From: Nitrosomonas sp.
GTDB lineage: Bacteria > Pseudomonadota > Gammaproteobacteria > Burkholderiales > Nitrosomonadaceae
Reading direction: 5' to 3'
NCBI GenBank assembly: GCA_016721865.1
Contig: JADKHF010000049.1
Span: 7,695-71,694 of the forward strand
Length of the DNA stretch: 64,000 nt
Shown: positions 38,662-49,735 of the stretch, piece after piece
Position numbering within the stretch: position 1 is the stretch's first letter
Layout: each line of letters starts with the position of its first letter
The notes under the pieces: model-generated
What the model was told of the DNA's origin: nothing
What the model saw: only the letters and a program-made list of their open reading frames with translations
Databases searched by the model: none
Made by a program: the position numbers and the translations under genes

Positions 38662-39123
38662 TTAAAGTTCAAGATCTGCTACAGCCTTTTTTCGAGCTTC
38701 AGCGAACGCTTTGTTTCTCAGGAAAAATGTTATTGATTCTGGATCAATACCGCTCATTTTTAACCATTGCTTCAATCGATTTTCGTTAAGTCTATTTACA
38801 ACCCCGTTAGGTTTCCAGAATTTTCTGAGTAGCTCGATTTCACTTGTTTCCGGTGTGAAGCCTCCGCGCAGCTCATCAAAGAAATGACGTTCGTCTTTAA
38901 AATCACTTGGTGCATACAAAACCTTGTGATTGAAATTGAGAGTGATGAAAAAACATACTACCAAAAAAACTGGAAAAAACATAACGTACCAAACAAAAGT
39001 ACTTTGCACCGCACCAGTAAGTACAGGTAAAACCGCAGTTGCAGCCATTTCCGCGAGACCAGCAAAAATGGCTATCATAGTAAGTGGATTTTTCATTTGC
39101 TGAAGTGATTCTTTGATTATCAT
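38662..39123 (-). CDS. hypothetical membrane protein
   Basis: 153 residues with two membrane helices (MTMIAIFAGLAEMAATAVLPVLTG region and FVWYVMFFPVFLVVCFFITLNF), followed by a cytoplasmic-type C-terminal domain (APSDFKDERHFFDELRGGF...WLKMSGIDPESITFFLRNKAF). No family recognised. The arrangement of two helices plus a soluble C-domain, with a small acidic partner gene, is seen in small sensor or effector pairs, but no function can be assigned. Confidence 0.55.
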   Translation of the reverse strand: MIIKESLQQMKNPLTMIAIFAGLAEMAATAVLPVLTGAVQSTFVWYVMFFPVFLVVCFFITLNFNHKVLYAPSDFKDERHFFDELRGGFTPETSEIELLRKFWKPNGVVNRLNENRLKQWLKMSGIDPESITFFLRNKAFAEARKKAVADLEL

Positions 39124-39260
39124 ATTTCAATAGCCCTTATATTCAGCACCTAACGCAACAGATAAATATCTATGTCTAATCACTTGCAATTTGTCAAAAT
39201 TAACTATCTCAATCTTAATCTTTATTAAACAATAAAGTAAGAAGATAATACAACAATCAA

Positions 39261-39296
39261 CTAAACAACCACCGGCTAATGCCGGTGGTTGTTTAG
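39261..39296. terminator. perfect 16-bp palindrome abutting the IS5 element
   Basis: CTAAACAACCACCGGC-TAAT-GCCGGTGGTTGTTTAG: a 16-bp perfect stem with a 4-base loop. It is strong enough to be a bidirectional terminator or a REP-like hairpin. The IS5-family element begins within its last base pairs. Confidence 0.7.
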
Positions 39297-40129
39297 GGGG
39301 CGTTAACAATTAAGCCAGCCATATCATCGAGCTAGCCAAATATAGCATGGCTTGATAGTTTCGTTTTAATCGTTCATACCGTGTTGCAATTCGGCGAAAT
39401 TGCTTAAGCTTCTGAAACAGGCGTTCGACCAGGTTTCGTTCTTTATAAATTTCTCGATCATACTCCCGCTGAACTATACGGTTTTGTCGAGGAGGAATTA
39501 CCGCTACTGCACCTGACGCTTCAATGTTATTAATAAGCTCGTCACCGTCATAGCCTTTGTCCGCCAAAATATAATCGGCGTGAATCTGCTCAATCAGTGC
39601 GTTTGCCTGGCCGTACTCGAGGCTTGTCCTTCTGTCAGTCGCAGTCTAACAGGATTGCCCAGAGCATCAACTGCTGCATGTATTTTGGTACTCAGACCGC
39701 CTCTTGATTTTCCAACCGCCTCTTCCTGTTGTTTTTTTGGGGGGAGCACCATGCTGATGCAGTCGAACAATCGAACCGTCGATCATTAAATATTCAAAGT
39801 CGCTGGCCTCTGATAAGGTCTTGAATATCGCTTCCCAACGGCCCTTTTAGACCATCGATTATAACGTGTGTACACGGTATGCCAGCTCCCCAGAGCTTCT
39901 GGCAGATCGCGCCATGGTGCGCCTGTGCGGCAAACCCACAGTACGGCTTCCAGGAACAAGCGGTTATTTCTCCCTGTTACCCCCGCAATCACTGGGTTTG
40001 CCCGACAACAAGGGTTCTATTCGTTTCCACTGCTCATCAATCAACACATTCCTGATCATCATTAATTCACCTTCATATTCAATCTATTGGTAAATTATTG
40101 CAGAAATTACGTTAATTGTTAACGCCCCC
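39296..40129 (-). mobile_element. IS5-family element (IS427 group)
   Basis: Terminal inverted repeats GGGGGCGTTAACAATTA (39296-39312) and TAATTGTTAACGCCCCC (40113-40129) are perfect over 17 bp. A TA dinucleotide flanks both ends, the target duplication of the IS427 group. It contains one DDE transposase coding region on the minus strand. Length is 834 bp. Confidence 0.9.
39310..40062 (-). pseudogene. IS5-family DDE transposase, frameshifted
   Basis: Starts MMIRNVLIDEQWKRIEPLL. One extra G in GGGGG (about 39975) breaks the frame before VTGRNNRLFLEAVLWVCRTGAPWRDLPEALGSW. One T is missing at about 39838 (GCCGTTGGG) before the first Asp (LMIDGSIVRLHQH). The last part, ADKGYDGDELI...RNLVERLFQKLKQFRRIATRYER, carries the DDE second Asp and terminal Glu. 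This group normally uses one programmed frameshift; three shifts here are too many to be functional or point to base errors. Confidence 0.8.
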
Positions 40130-40250
40130 TAGTCATTCGCTTATTCCTAACGATAAACTTTCAAAAAATTACAGCATTCATTTATGATATAAGTAATCAA
40201 TTGTAATTAATGCGACATCACTCACTGCCACAGTATTTATTTTCCCGACC

Positions 40251-41763
40251 ATGCCCTTTAGCCCAATTATTCTGTGGACAGATGCGCTCATTTATTTATT
40301 TGTCGCTATCGTACTTTTTTTTATTGGGTATGTAAGGCATCACGAGCACCTGCTGACGCCATGGAAACGCGTCGGGCACAGCGCCAGCGGTATGTCTGCC
40401 CTCACTTTTCTGATTTTTTTCCTGGTTATTGGGTTACTGGATACCGTTCATTTCCGCCCAGTCCTTGACCATAAAACCAATGACGGGGGAAAAATCTACA
40501 GTGTTGAAGTGTTGAGCCTGCTGGATATCGTGGTGACACCGCTGCGAACTCACGTCGAAAAAACTTATTCGGCACCGCTGGCATCACATCTTTACGCAAA
40601 AGAAACCATTGAGCTTCCGGATGGCAGGCAAGTTCGCGACTTCGCACGGCTTGAATATGGCGGTGCGCACCTGCAAAACCCGGAAACGGAACACATCAGT
40701 GATATTGCATGGCGCTGCGTGACAGGCCTGGCATATGGCTTATTGGTTTGGGGTATGCTGGTTGCCTGTTTGTGCATGCTTCTGGCGCGTCGTAACCAGA
40801 AAAGCTTTCAGCATAACCTGTCTGCCATTTGGCGCCGCACCACAGAGATTCCCTGGTATGCCATATTAATCACACTGTTGATCCTGCTGATGATAATTGG
40901 CTGTGTATCACATTGGCAACGCATTATCACGTTCTGGGCACCGATAAAGTTGGTCAGGATATCTTGTATCAGTCACTTAAAGCATCCGCGTTGCGCTGGT
41001 CATCGGCACCTTAACCACACTGATCATGTTACCGTTCGCGTTGCTGCTGGGGATTATGGCGGGTTATTTCAGCGGTTGGATCGATGATGTTATTCAGTAT
41101 ATCTACACCACATTGAATTCCATTCCGAGCGTTTTACTGATCGCAGCCGCAGTATTGATGATGCAGGTGTATATCGAAACGCACCCGGAAATATTCGAGA
41201 CGATTGCCTCACGAGCGGATCTGCGCTTATTGTTCCTGTGCATCATTCTTGGGATTACCAGCTGGACCGGTTTATGCCGCTTGTTGCGCGGCGAGACGAT
41301 GAAATTGCGTGAATTGGAATATATCCAGGCCGCCCATGCATTTGGCGTTTCGCATTGGCGCATCATCAGCCGCCATATTTTGCCGAATGTGATGCACATC
41401 GTGTTGATTGCAACCGTGATGGATTTCAGCGGTCTGGTTCTGGCGGAAGCTGTTTTATCGTATGTCGGGGTCGGTGTTGATCCCTCCACGATCAGCTTTG
41501 GCACGATGATTAACGCGGCGCGTCTGGAAATGGCGCGTGAACCAATGGTTTGGTGGGCATTGATGGCGGCATTTGGTTTCATGTTCACATTGGTACTGAG
41601 CGCCAATCTCTTTGCGGATGCGGTACAAAATGCACTCGACCCGCGCACCCGGATATTGAAACAGAGAAACAGTTTTTTTCATCGTCCAAAAAAGAAAGAA
41701 GCTATTCCGTTCAATAAGACATCGGAAGTAACCACGCCGTCAGGATCGTCTCATCACTCATGA
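40251..41763 (+). CDS. oligopeptide-type ABC permease (OppC/YejE-like), frameshifted
   Basis: The N-terminal 250 residues carry two or three membrane helices and a periplasmic loop (SHLYAKETIELPDGRQVRDFARLEYGG). After a shift at about 40914 the OppC mark LGTDKVGQDILYQSLK appears, and after another at about 40982 the permease core IRVALVIGTLTTLIMLPFALLLGIMAGY, then the coupling motif EYIQAAHAFGVSHWRIISRHILPN. Corrected length is about 505 residues, longer than the usual 300-340. It overlaps the ATPase gene by ATGA. The partner permease and binding protein are not found upstream, where the IS5 element lies. Confidence 0.8.
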
Positions 41764-43837
41764 AAACCTTACTGGACATAGAAAATCTTGAACCCTGCTG
41801 CACACCGGAAATGCACCGGTGCGTGCGGTCGATGGATTGACCCTGAAAATTTTACAAGGCGAAACGTTTGCCTTATTGGGTGAATCCGGGTGCGGAAAAT
41901 CGATGACAGCGCTGTCGATTATGCGCTTGCTGCCCGATGCCGGTGAAATTATTGCAGGCCAGATCAAAATTGATGGCACGGATTTGCTGCAATTACCTGA
42001 AACCGAAATGCGCAAAATCCGTGGAAAGCGCATCAGCATGATTTTTCAGGAACCGATGTTGAGCCTGAACCCGGTTCTGACCATCGCCGAGCAAATTGCT
42101 GAAGTATTGAAACAGCATCTTAATCTGTCCCGGCAAGCCGCTAATTTGCGCATCCAAGAATTGCTGGAACAAGTTGGCATACCGGATGCGCCGCGCCGCA
42201 TGCATGAATACCCGTTCCAGTTTTCCGGCGGGATGAAACAGCGTGCGATGATTGCTATGGCGCTTGCCGGTGAACCTGAATTGCTCATTGCGGACGAACC
42301 GACGACCGCACTGGATGTCACCATACAAGCACAAGTACTGGATCTGATGCGACAGATCCAGCAACGCAAGAACATGGCGATCTTACTGATCACCCATGAC
42401 TTGGGGGTGGTGGCCGAAATGGCGCAACGTGTCGCCGTGATGTATGCGGGAGAAATTGTCGAGCTGGCAACCCGGGATGATTTCTTTAATCAGCCCGCTC
42501 ACCCTTATTCACAGCAGTTATTTGCTTCCTTGCCCGGAAAACAAAAACGCGATCAAGCATTAGCCGTCATTAATGGCAATGTGCCGCCCTTATCGCAACA
42601 GTTTGCAGGTTGCCGTTTCGTCGATCGCTGCAATCAAGCGCTGGCATTGTGTCATGACACCATTCCGCAGTGGCATCCGGTTTCCGGTCAACATCAGGTT
42701 CGCTGTCATTTATTTAACAAGGATTTCGTGTGCATTTCCAGTAATTCACTGGTAAACAACGCTAATCCGGAAGCAGTAAACAATACGCAAACCGAGTCCG
42801 TCGCAGCAGAAACCCTGTTGTTACAGATAACCGATCTGAAAGTGCATTTTCCGATTCGCAAAGGATTATTCAAACGCGTAGTCGGTCATGTCAAAGCAGT
42901 CGACGGAGTGTCGCTGAAAATTGCTGCCGGTAAAACTTTGGCGCTCGTCGGTGAGTCTGGTTGCGGCAAAACCACGATCGGTAAAAGCATTTTGCAATTG
43001 ATTCAACCCACTGCCGGTAGCGTGCGCTTCAAAGATCAGGAATTGGTCGCGTTAGGCAGAAGCCAATTGCGGCAAATCCGCTCGCAGTTTCAGATCATTT
43101 TTCAAGACCCCTACTCTTCGCTCAATCCGCGCATGCGCATTTTTGAAATTCTGCAAGAAGGCATGAATGCATTGCATGTCGAAAAAATTAATCACACGGA
43201 CGCCAATAATCAATCACCTCCCCTTTCCAGAGAAAAAGAAATTGATGCATTATTGCAACGTGTTGGATTGCCCGCTGATGTAAAATGGCGGTTTCCACAT
43301 GAATTTTCCGGTGGTCAGCGGCAACGTATCGCGATTGCCCGCGCTTTGGCTGTTAACCCCCAACTGCTGATTTGTGATGAACCGACCAGCGCTCTGGACG
43401 TATCCGTTCAGGCGCAAATTTTGAATCTGCTCAAATCGCTGCAAAATAATTTAGGACTTGCATTTTTGTTTATTACCCACAATATCGCTGTTGTAGAATA
43501 TTTGGCCGATGAGGTTGCTGTGATGTATCTGGGGCGGATCGTTGAACATGGACACATTGATGAAGTGATCGGTTGCCCCAAGCACCCTTACACTCAGGCA
43601 CTGCTGTCGTCTGTTCCGCAGATCAAATCTAACCCTGACCGGCAAATCATCCATTTAAAAGGAGATTTGCCTTCGCCAGCCACGCCGCCTTCCGGTTGTC
43701 ATTTTCATCCACGTTGCCCAAGAGCCATGTCTATTTGTCGAGAATCCTATCCGCCAGTCAGTTCATTCAGTGCAACGCATACTGCCCATTGTTTTCTTTA
43801 TCCACAGGAACAAGGTTCTGAAAATTATGAGCATTAA
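41760..43837 (+). CDS. double-ATPase ABC transporter protein (OppDF fusion, YejF-like), frameshifted
   Basis: Two complete ATPase modules in one chain. The first has LGESGCGKSMTALSIMR, QFSGGMKQRAMIAMAL and LLIADEPTTALD; the second has VGESGCGKTTIGKSIL, EFSGGQRQRIAIARAL and LLICDEPTSALD. Each is followed by the oligopeptide C-terminal motif with Cys pairs (CRFVDRCNQALALC and CHFHPRCPRAMSIC). ATG 41760 opens MKTLLDIENL and the frame is lost at about 41795. It energises uptake of peptides together with the permease before it. It overlaps prfC by 11 bp. Confidence 0.9.
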
Positions 43838-45437
43838 TAATGAAGTGGCGCGCCGCCGCACTTTCGCCATTATTTCACACCCGGATGCGGGCAAAACAAC
43901 GCTGACCGAAAAACTGCTGATGTATGCCGGCGCCATTCATATTGCCGGCAGCGTTAAAGCACGCAAAGCGAGCCGTCATGCTACTTCAGACTGGATGGAA
44001 ATTGAAAAGCAACGCGGGATTTCGGTTGCCAGTTCAGTCATGCAAATGGAATATCGCGATTGCGTCATCAATTTGCTCGACACCCCCGGTCACCAGGATT
44101 TCTCGGAAGACACCTATCGCGTACTCACCGCCGTCGATGCGGCATTGATGGTAATCGATGCCGCCAATGGCGTGGAAGCGCAAACTTTACGCTTGCTGGA
44201 AGTTTGCCGCGCACGCAATACGCCGATTGTTACTTTCGTCAATAAAATGGACCGCGAAGTGCGCGAACCGCTGGATCTGATCGATGAGATTGAACGTACG
44301 CTCGGAATGTCTACGATTCCCTTTACCTGGCCGGTCGGTATGGGAAAGAATTTCCACGGTGTATGCGACCTGCAAAATAATTGCATGCGCTTATTCCAGC
44401 CAGGATCTGATCGGATCGGCAATGAAGAGGAAGTGATCACTAATTTTGATGACCCGAAAATGCGTAAACGCTTTGGTACCGATCTGTCTGCCGCCTTGCA
44501 AGCCATCGATTTAATCAAGGGCGCCTCACCCGCTTTCGATCACCAGGAATTCCTCGCCGGCAAACAGACTCCGGTTTTCTTCGGCTCCGCGATCAATAAC
44601 TTTGGTGTCCGGGAAATCCTTGATGCCCTGGTTGATCTGGCACCGTCACCCGAATCACGGTATGCCATACAGCGTGAGGTGCTACCGGATGAAAAGAAAT
44701 TTTCCGGTATGGTATTTAAAATTCAAGCCAATATGAATCTGGCGCACCGCGACCGCATTGCATTCGTGCGGGTTTGTTCCGGTCACTTCAAGCGCGGCAT
44801 GAATTTAAAAGTAGCGCGCAGTGGCAAAGATATCCGCACCAGCACGGTGGTATCCTTTTTATCCCAGCGCCGCGATATTCTAGAAGAAGCCTATCCCGGT
44901 GACATCATCGGCATACCCAATCATGGCACGCTGCAACTGGGTGATACCTTAACCGAAGGTGAAGTTCTGCAATTTACCGGATTGCCTTTTTTTGCACCGG
45001 AGATTTTCCGTACCGTGGAAATTGCTGATCCAATGCGCAGCAAGCAACTCAAATTAGGCTTGACACAACTGGGTGAAGAAGGCGCTATTCAAGTATTCCG
45101 GCCGCATTTGGGCAATGCCCTATTGCTCGGCGCTGTCGGTACATTGCAATTTGAAGTGGTGACGCATCGCCTGCAACATGAATACGCGGTAGCTGCCCGT
45201 ATTGCGCCTGCCAAATATCAGTTGGCCCGATGGATCACCTGCGAAGACCCACGCGAATTGCAGCGGTTTATTGAAGCAAACTCCCATCGCATCGCCTACG
45301 ATGCGGTGGATGCACCGACCTTCCTGGCGTCTTTCGGCGCGGAACTGAGTGTTGCGCAGGAAAACTGGCCTGCCATTCGTTTTCATAAATTACGTGAGCA
45401 TGCCGGCCTGGTTTTTCAGAATCATATGAATGGATAA
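43827..45437 (+). CDS. prfC: peptide chain release factor 3
   Basis: 536 residues from MSINNEVARRRTFAIISHPDAGKTTLTEKLL, with a G1 motif in that segment, G3 DTPGHQDFSEDTYR, and G4 NKMDRE. GTPase that removes RF1/RF2 from the ribosome after termination. ATG 43827 is used because the family begins with this stretch; the longer frame lies inside the preceding gene. Confidence 0.96.
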   Translation: MSINNEVARRRTFAIISHPDAGKTTLTEKLLMYAGAIHIAGSVKARKASRHATSDWMEIEKQRGISVASSVMQMEYRDCVINLLDTPGHQDFSEDTYRVLTAVDAALMVIDAANGVEAQTLRLLEVCRARNTPIVTFVNKMDREVREPLDLIDEIERTLGMSTIPFTWPVGMGKNFHGVCDLQNNCMRLFQPGSDRIGNEEEVITNFDDPKMRKRFGTDLSAALQAIDLIKGASPAFDHQEFLAGKQTPVFFGSAINNFGVREILDALVDLAPSPESRYAIQREVLPDEKKFSGMVFKIQANMNLAHRDRIAFVRVCSGHFKRGMNLKVARSGKDIRTSTVVSFLSQRRDILEEAYPGDIIGIPNHGTLQLGDTLTEGEVLQFTGLPFFAPEIFRTVEIADPMRSKQLKLGLTQLGEEGAIQVFRPHLGNALLLGAVGTLQFEVVTHRLQHEYAVAARIAPAKYQLARWITCEDPRELQRFIEANSHRIAYDAVDAPTFLASFGAELSVAQENWPAIRFHKLREHAGLVFQNHMNG

Positions 45438-45446
45438 TGACAAAAC

Positions 45447-46492
45447 ATGGTGAGATGGACACGGCTTTTTATATTACTGATCCTTCTAACTTCCTCGGCA
45501 CTGGCCGGTGATTTAACCCATCCAGCTACTGAAGAATCATCCGGTTTGTTGTCATCGGCGACATGCCTTATACCGATATGGAATATGCCCTGCTGGAGCA
45601 TCCCGATGGCGCAATCGCCAAAGCCATTAAAGCGCTCAATCCTTCGGTGCTGATTCATCTGGGAGATTTCAAGAAAAGCCGGTTAAGCTGTAGCGATGAA
45701 TTATATAAAGTCAATTACCGGCAGATCGCGCATCTCAATCCGCATAAAACAGTGTTTACGCCTGGCGATAATGATTGGACAGATTGTGATCGGTTCATGC
45801 TATCCACGCGTCATGACGAACTGGAACGGCTCGATTATTTGCGCCAGCTTTTCTTCCATCAGGACCCTCAGCAATTAACGAAAGACATTCCAGGTCTTAT
45901 CCGGCAGGAAGGTTTTATTGAAAATGCGTTCTGGAGAATTGGACCAATCGTTTTCGCTACACTGCATATTCCCGGCACCAATAATGGCAGAAAGGAAATT
46001 CTTCGCAGTGACGTCCAGGCTGCATTGGATGAAGCGGATTATCGCGACCAATCCAATGAGAAATGGCTGCAGCAATTATTTGCAGCGGCAGAATCCGCAC
46101 AGGCGGTAGTGATTGCCTTCCATGCAGACATGTTTGATTTCGATCATGACCAGCCTGCCTGCTCAGCCGAAAATCGCACTGATTGCGATGGTTACAGAAT
46201 GCTGCGTGAGCTGATTAAAAACTATTCGCTGCAATTTAAGAAACCAGTTTTGGCGATTCACGGGGACACATTGCCTTATTGCCTGCATCAACCGTATACC
46301 CTAATTCCCAATCTCTGGCGGCTTAACGTGCCTGGGGATTACAAATACATCGACGCCAGCCAGATACTGTTTGATCCGGAAAACAAAGCGATGCCCTTTA
46401 CAGTAACCGGCTTGCTCGACCAGAAACCTGCCCCGGCAGTTTGTGACGATAGTTTGTTCGGTTTATCCATTCCATCACCACTCTTGAAGTAG
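45447..46492 (+). CDS. exported calcineurin-like metallophosphoesterase, frameshifted
   Basis: Signal peptide (LFILLILLTSSALAG) and, after adding one T at about 45547, FVVIGDMPYTDMEYALLE. The metallophosphoesterase motifs follow: VLIHLGDFKKS (GD), FTPGDNDWTDC (GDNxxxD-like), and IAFHADMFDF and LAIHGDT (metal-binding His residues). About 348 residues. Exported members hydrolyse phosphate esters of unknown kind. It starts 9 bp after prfC. Confidence 0.8.
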
Positions 46493-46506
46493 GAAGTGCT
46501 TCTATC

Positions 46507-47372
46507 ATGATTTTCAGCATGACTGGCTATGCCATCGCAATCCAGGAAACGCCCCACGGATCTTTCAGCCTGGAAATACGTTCTGTCAATAACCGTTATT
46601 TGGATGTCCAGTTCCGCTTGCCGGATGATTTTCGCAAACAAGAACCGGCGATGCGGGAATTGCTGGCCACCCAACTCAGCCGCGGAAAAATCGAATGCCG
46701 CCTGAATTTTTTCCTTCCACCCAAACCGGACAGGATCAGCAACTGGATAACGCGTTATTAGAGAAATTGCTGCAACTGGAACAAACGATTAAAACTCGCC
46801 ACCCTGCCGCGCCATCGTTAACCGTAGCGGAAATCCTGAAGTGGCCGGGCATGCTGGGGAACGACCATACTCCCATGGAAGAATCCGGAGAAATTGGCAT
46901 AACGCTACTGCAAACCGCACTGGAGGACTTGAAGGCTGCCCGGATACGCGAAGGCGACAAACTGAAATCCATTTTATTGGAACGCCTCAACCAGATCCGT
47001 CAGCTCCTGATCGCCGCATCCCCGCGTATTCCAACGCTGATTGCCGCATTTGAAGAAAAACTGCGCATCCGCTTGGAAGAAATTCTCGGCACTCAGGAAG
47101 ATGACCGCATCCACCAGGAAATCTCCCTGTTTGCCGGAAAAATTGACGTGGACGAAGAACTCTCCCGCCTGCAAGCACACCTGGATGAAGTGGAACGTAT
47201 CCTGAATAAAGGCGGCTCCGTCGGTAAACGGCTGGATTTCATGATGCAGGAACTACACCGCGAGGCCAACACCATCGGCTCGAAATCGGTGGATCTGGAA
47301 ATATCCCGGATTTCGATGGAACTCAAGGTGATTATTGAACAGATGCGCGAGCAGGTGCAGAATATTGAGTGA
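46507..47372 (+). CDS. yicC: YicC-family endoribonuclease, frameshifted
   Basis: Starts MIFSMTGYAIAIQETPHGSFSLEIRSVNNRYLDVQFRLPD, the conserved YicC N-terminus. One T is missing from the T-run at about 46712; restoring it links RLNFFPSTQTGQDQQLDN to the rest of the protein, including HLDEVERILNKGGSVGKRLDFMMQELHREANTIGSKSVD, the conserved C-terminal DUF1732. About 288 residues, as in the family. YicC-like proteins process RNA. Confidence 0.92.
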
Positions 47373-47406
47373 GAATTCTCATCGCAATAAGAATCAAGGA
47401 AAGATT

Positions 47407-48263
47407 ATGGCCAAAGGCCCAAAGTTTACTCGTCACTTCATTCCTCTCATTGTGTCATTACGCGAAATGGGGGGTTCTGCTTCTGCATTTGAAGCAACAG
47501 ATGCGGTCATTGAACTCGAAAAGATTCCAGAGAAGAATTGGAGAAGACCAACAAAAATGGCGGGTCTAATGTAAGAAACGCTATCGCTTGGGCCCGGCTG
47601 TATCTCGTCTATTCTGGGCACATTGATTCATCTGCACGCGGCGTCTGGCGTCTGACCGAGAAAGGACTCCAAGAAGACCTTTCAAAATTTGATCCGGTTG
47701 AACTATTTAAATCCGTTCAGCGCTCAAGAAAAAATGATAGCGAGGGCAATACCGCAAGCAAGACATCAACCGAGGCCGACGTCGATGTCGAGGAGAAGAT
47801 TCTCGAATCCGAAGAAACACGGCTGTTGCCGGTTTTGAAGTCGCTAAGCCCAGAGGGTTTTGAGCGATTATGTCAGCGTTTGCTTCGTGAACACGGATTC
47901 CAAAACGTAAAGGTAACTGGCCGGTCTGGCGACGGTGGGATTGATGGTGAAGGCATTCTTGAGATCAATCCGCTCTTGAGTTTCAAGGTCATATTTCAGT
48001 GCAAGCGCTTTCAAGGCTCGGTCGGGTCGGGAATGATTCGAGATTTTCGCGGAGCCATGATAGGCCGAGCAGACAAAGGTATCTTTCTCACCACCGGAAG
48101 TTTCACCATGGACGCAAAGAAAGAAGCGGTGAGAGACGGCACCAATCCAATCGAGCTCGTTGACGGTGAAAAACTTGTGAAGATGTTTGAGCGCCTTGAA
48201 CTGGGCCTCAAACCACGAACTGTATACGAAGTAGACCCCGAGTTCTTTAATGAATACAAATGA
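47407..48263 (+). CDS. mrr: Mrr-type restriction endonuclease, frameshifted
   Basis: Type IV restriction enzyme that cuts modified DNA. N-terminal Mrr winged-helix domain (FTRHFIPLIVSLREMGGSASAFEATDAV ... NAIAWARLYLVYSGHID..RGVWRLTEKG) followed by an Mrr catalytic domain: FERLCQRLLREHGF, TGRSGDGGIDGEG (catalytic Asp), VIFQCKRFQG (QxK) and KGIFLTTGSF. The frame is lost at about 47540; one A (GAAGAATTGG to GAAGAAATTGG) restores it. Corrected length is about 285 residues. ATG 47407 follows CAAGGAAAG. Confidence 0.87.
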
Positions 48264-48278
48264 ATCCGTCTAGCCCGC

Positions 48279-48348
48279 GTAGGGCGCAATCCATATTGTG
48301 CCGAATGAAAACGCTCGGTGCAATGCGCTTTGCTTATTGACACCCTAC
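48279..48348. repeat. short dispersed inverted repeat, family B, copy 2
   Basis: A 70-bp unit bounded by GTAGGGCGCAAT and CACCCTAC. Its reverse complement matches 4036-4104, sharing ATTGTGCCGAATGAAAA, and CGGTG.AATGCGCTT. It lies between mrr and the antitoxin fragment. Confidence 0.65.
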
Positions 48349-48361
48349 AATCCTTATTCAC

Positions 48362-48565
48362 ATGCATATCCCAACCGATAGAGAACCCACCCATCCCGGT
48401 GAAATGCTTCGTGCTGAATTCCTGGAACCAATGGGCATCAGCCAGAGGGAATTGGCGGAGGCTATCCATGTTCCGTATCAGCGTGTCAATGAACTGGTTA
48501 ATCAAAAGCGTGGTGTTTCACCCAGCACGGCGCTGCGATTGGCGATTTTCAAGAAATTGGCCTGA
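48362..48565 (+). CDS. higA: HigA-type antitoxin, C-terminally short
   Basis: 67 residues: PTHPGEMLRAEFLEPMGISQRELAEAIHVPYQRVNELVNQKRGVSPSTALRLA, the helix-turn-helix core of HigA antidotes. The family usually continues with a KFFGTSPEFWLNLQ-like tail to about 95-100 residues; here the sequence leaves that pattern at IFKKLA and stops. HigB, the usual upstream toxin, is absent: that space holds repeat B and the mrr end. It is probably a decayed addiction module. Confidence 0.75.
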   Translation: MHIPTDREPTHPGEMLRAEFLEPMGISQRELAEAIHVPYQRVNELVNQKRGVSPSTALRLAIFKKLA

Positions 48566-48599
48566 CAAGCGCACCTCCGTCTAACATCTGCATGTGTAT

Positions 48600-49714
48600 T
48601 TATGCCAGCACGTCCAATGCAGGCGAATACACCATCCCCAAATCCCGTGCCACCGCTTCATGCGTCAACCGCCCGCGATAAACATTCAAGCCGTTACGCA
48701 AATGCGGATCATCAACCAGTGCTTTGCGATAGCCTTTATTGGCCAGCGCCAGAACAAACGGCAAGGTCGCGTTATTCAACGCAAAAGTGGAAGTGCGTGC
48801 GACTGCGCCGGGCATGTTGGAAACGCAGTAATGCACTACGCCATCAACGGTAAAAATTGGATCGGCCAGTGTGGTGGGTTTGGAGGTGGCAAGCAGCCGC
48901 CTTGGTCAATCGCAACATCGACCAACACAGCGCCGCGATTCATACGGCTAACCAGCTCACGACTGACCAGTTTGGGTGCCGCTCCACCTGGAACCAGTAC
49001 AGCACCAATTACCAGATCTGCAGTTGAAACATATTCTTCCACTGCATCCACCGTAGAGAAAACGGTATTAATTCTCGAGCCGTACTGAAAGTCCAGTTGC
49101 TGCAAACGATGAATGGATTTATCCAGTACAGTCACATGCGCTTCCACGCCCATTGCCACACGCGCAGCATTGGTGCCGACGACGCCACCACCTATGACCA
49201 CAACGCGCGCGGCAGGCACACCGGATACGCCGCCAAGCAACATGCCACGTCCTCCCTGATCCAGTTCCAGCGCATGGGCACCGGCCTGAATCGCCATACG
49301 ACCGGCCACTTCGCTCATCGGCGCCAGTAACGGCAGGCCGCCGAAGTTATCGGTCACGGTTTCATAGGCAATGGCAATACAGCCGGAGTCCATCAGTCCT
49401 TTGGTTTGTATCGGATCAGGCGCCAGATGCAGATAAGTGAATAACACCTGCCCTTCGCGCAATAATGGAATCTCGGATGGTTGCGGTTCTTTAACTTTGA
49501 CAATCAAATCGGCTCTGGCATAAATCTCCTGCGGTGTCTCAACGATCTCCGCACCTGCACTCAGATATTTGTCATCGTTTAAATCAATCTGAAATCCAGC
49601 ATTCTTCTGTACCATCACCTGATGGCCATTCGCATTCAGCTCACGCACCGCTGTCGGCGTCAAACCCACACGGGATTCATGAATTTTAATTTCCTTAGGC
49701 ACCCCGATGCGCAT
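48600..49714 (-). CDS. ald: alanine dehydrogenase, frameshifted
   Basis: Interconverts alanine and pyruvate plus ammonia with NAD. It starts MRIGVPKEIKIHESRVGLTP (ATG 49714 with GGAGGA upstream) and shows KVKEPQPSE, TYLHLA, AYETV, the NAD site VVIGGGVVGTNAARVAMG and VDVAIDQGGC. One T is missing at about 48892 (GGCTGCTTGCC); restoring it continues FATSKPTTLADPIFTVDGVVHYCVSNMPGAVARTST to the normal end. About 371 residues, as in the family. Confidence 0.93.
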
Positions 49715-49735
49715 CTGTTCCTCCATTCCTATCCA

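Noticed and set aside
39127..39309. A 60-codon minus-strand frame running out of the IS5 end
   Set aside because: It is made of the terminator hairpin and AT-rich spacer and has no ribosome site.
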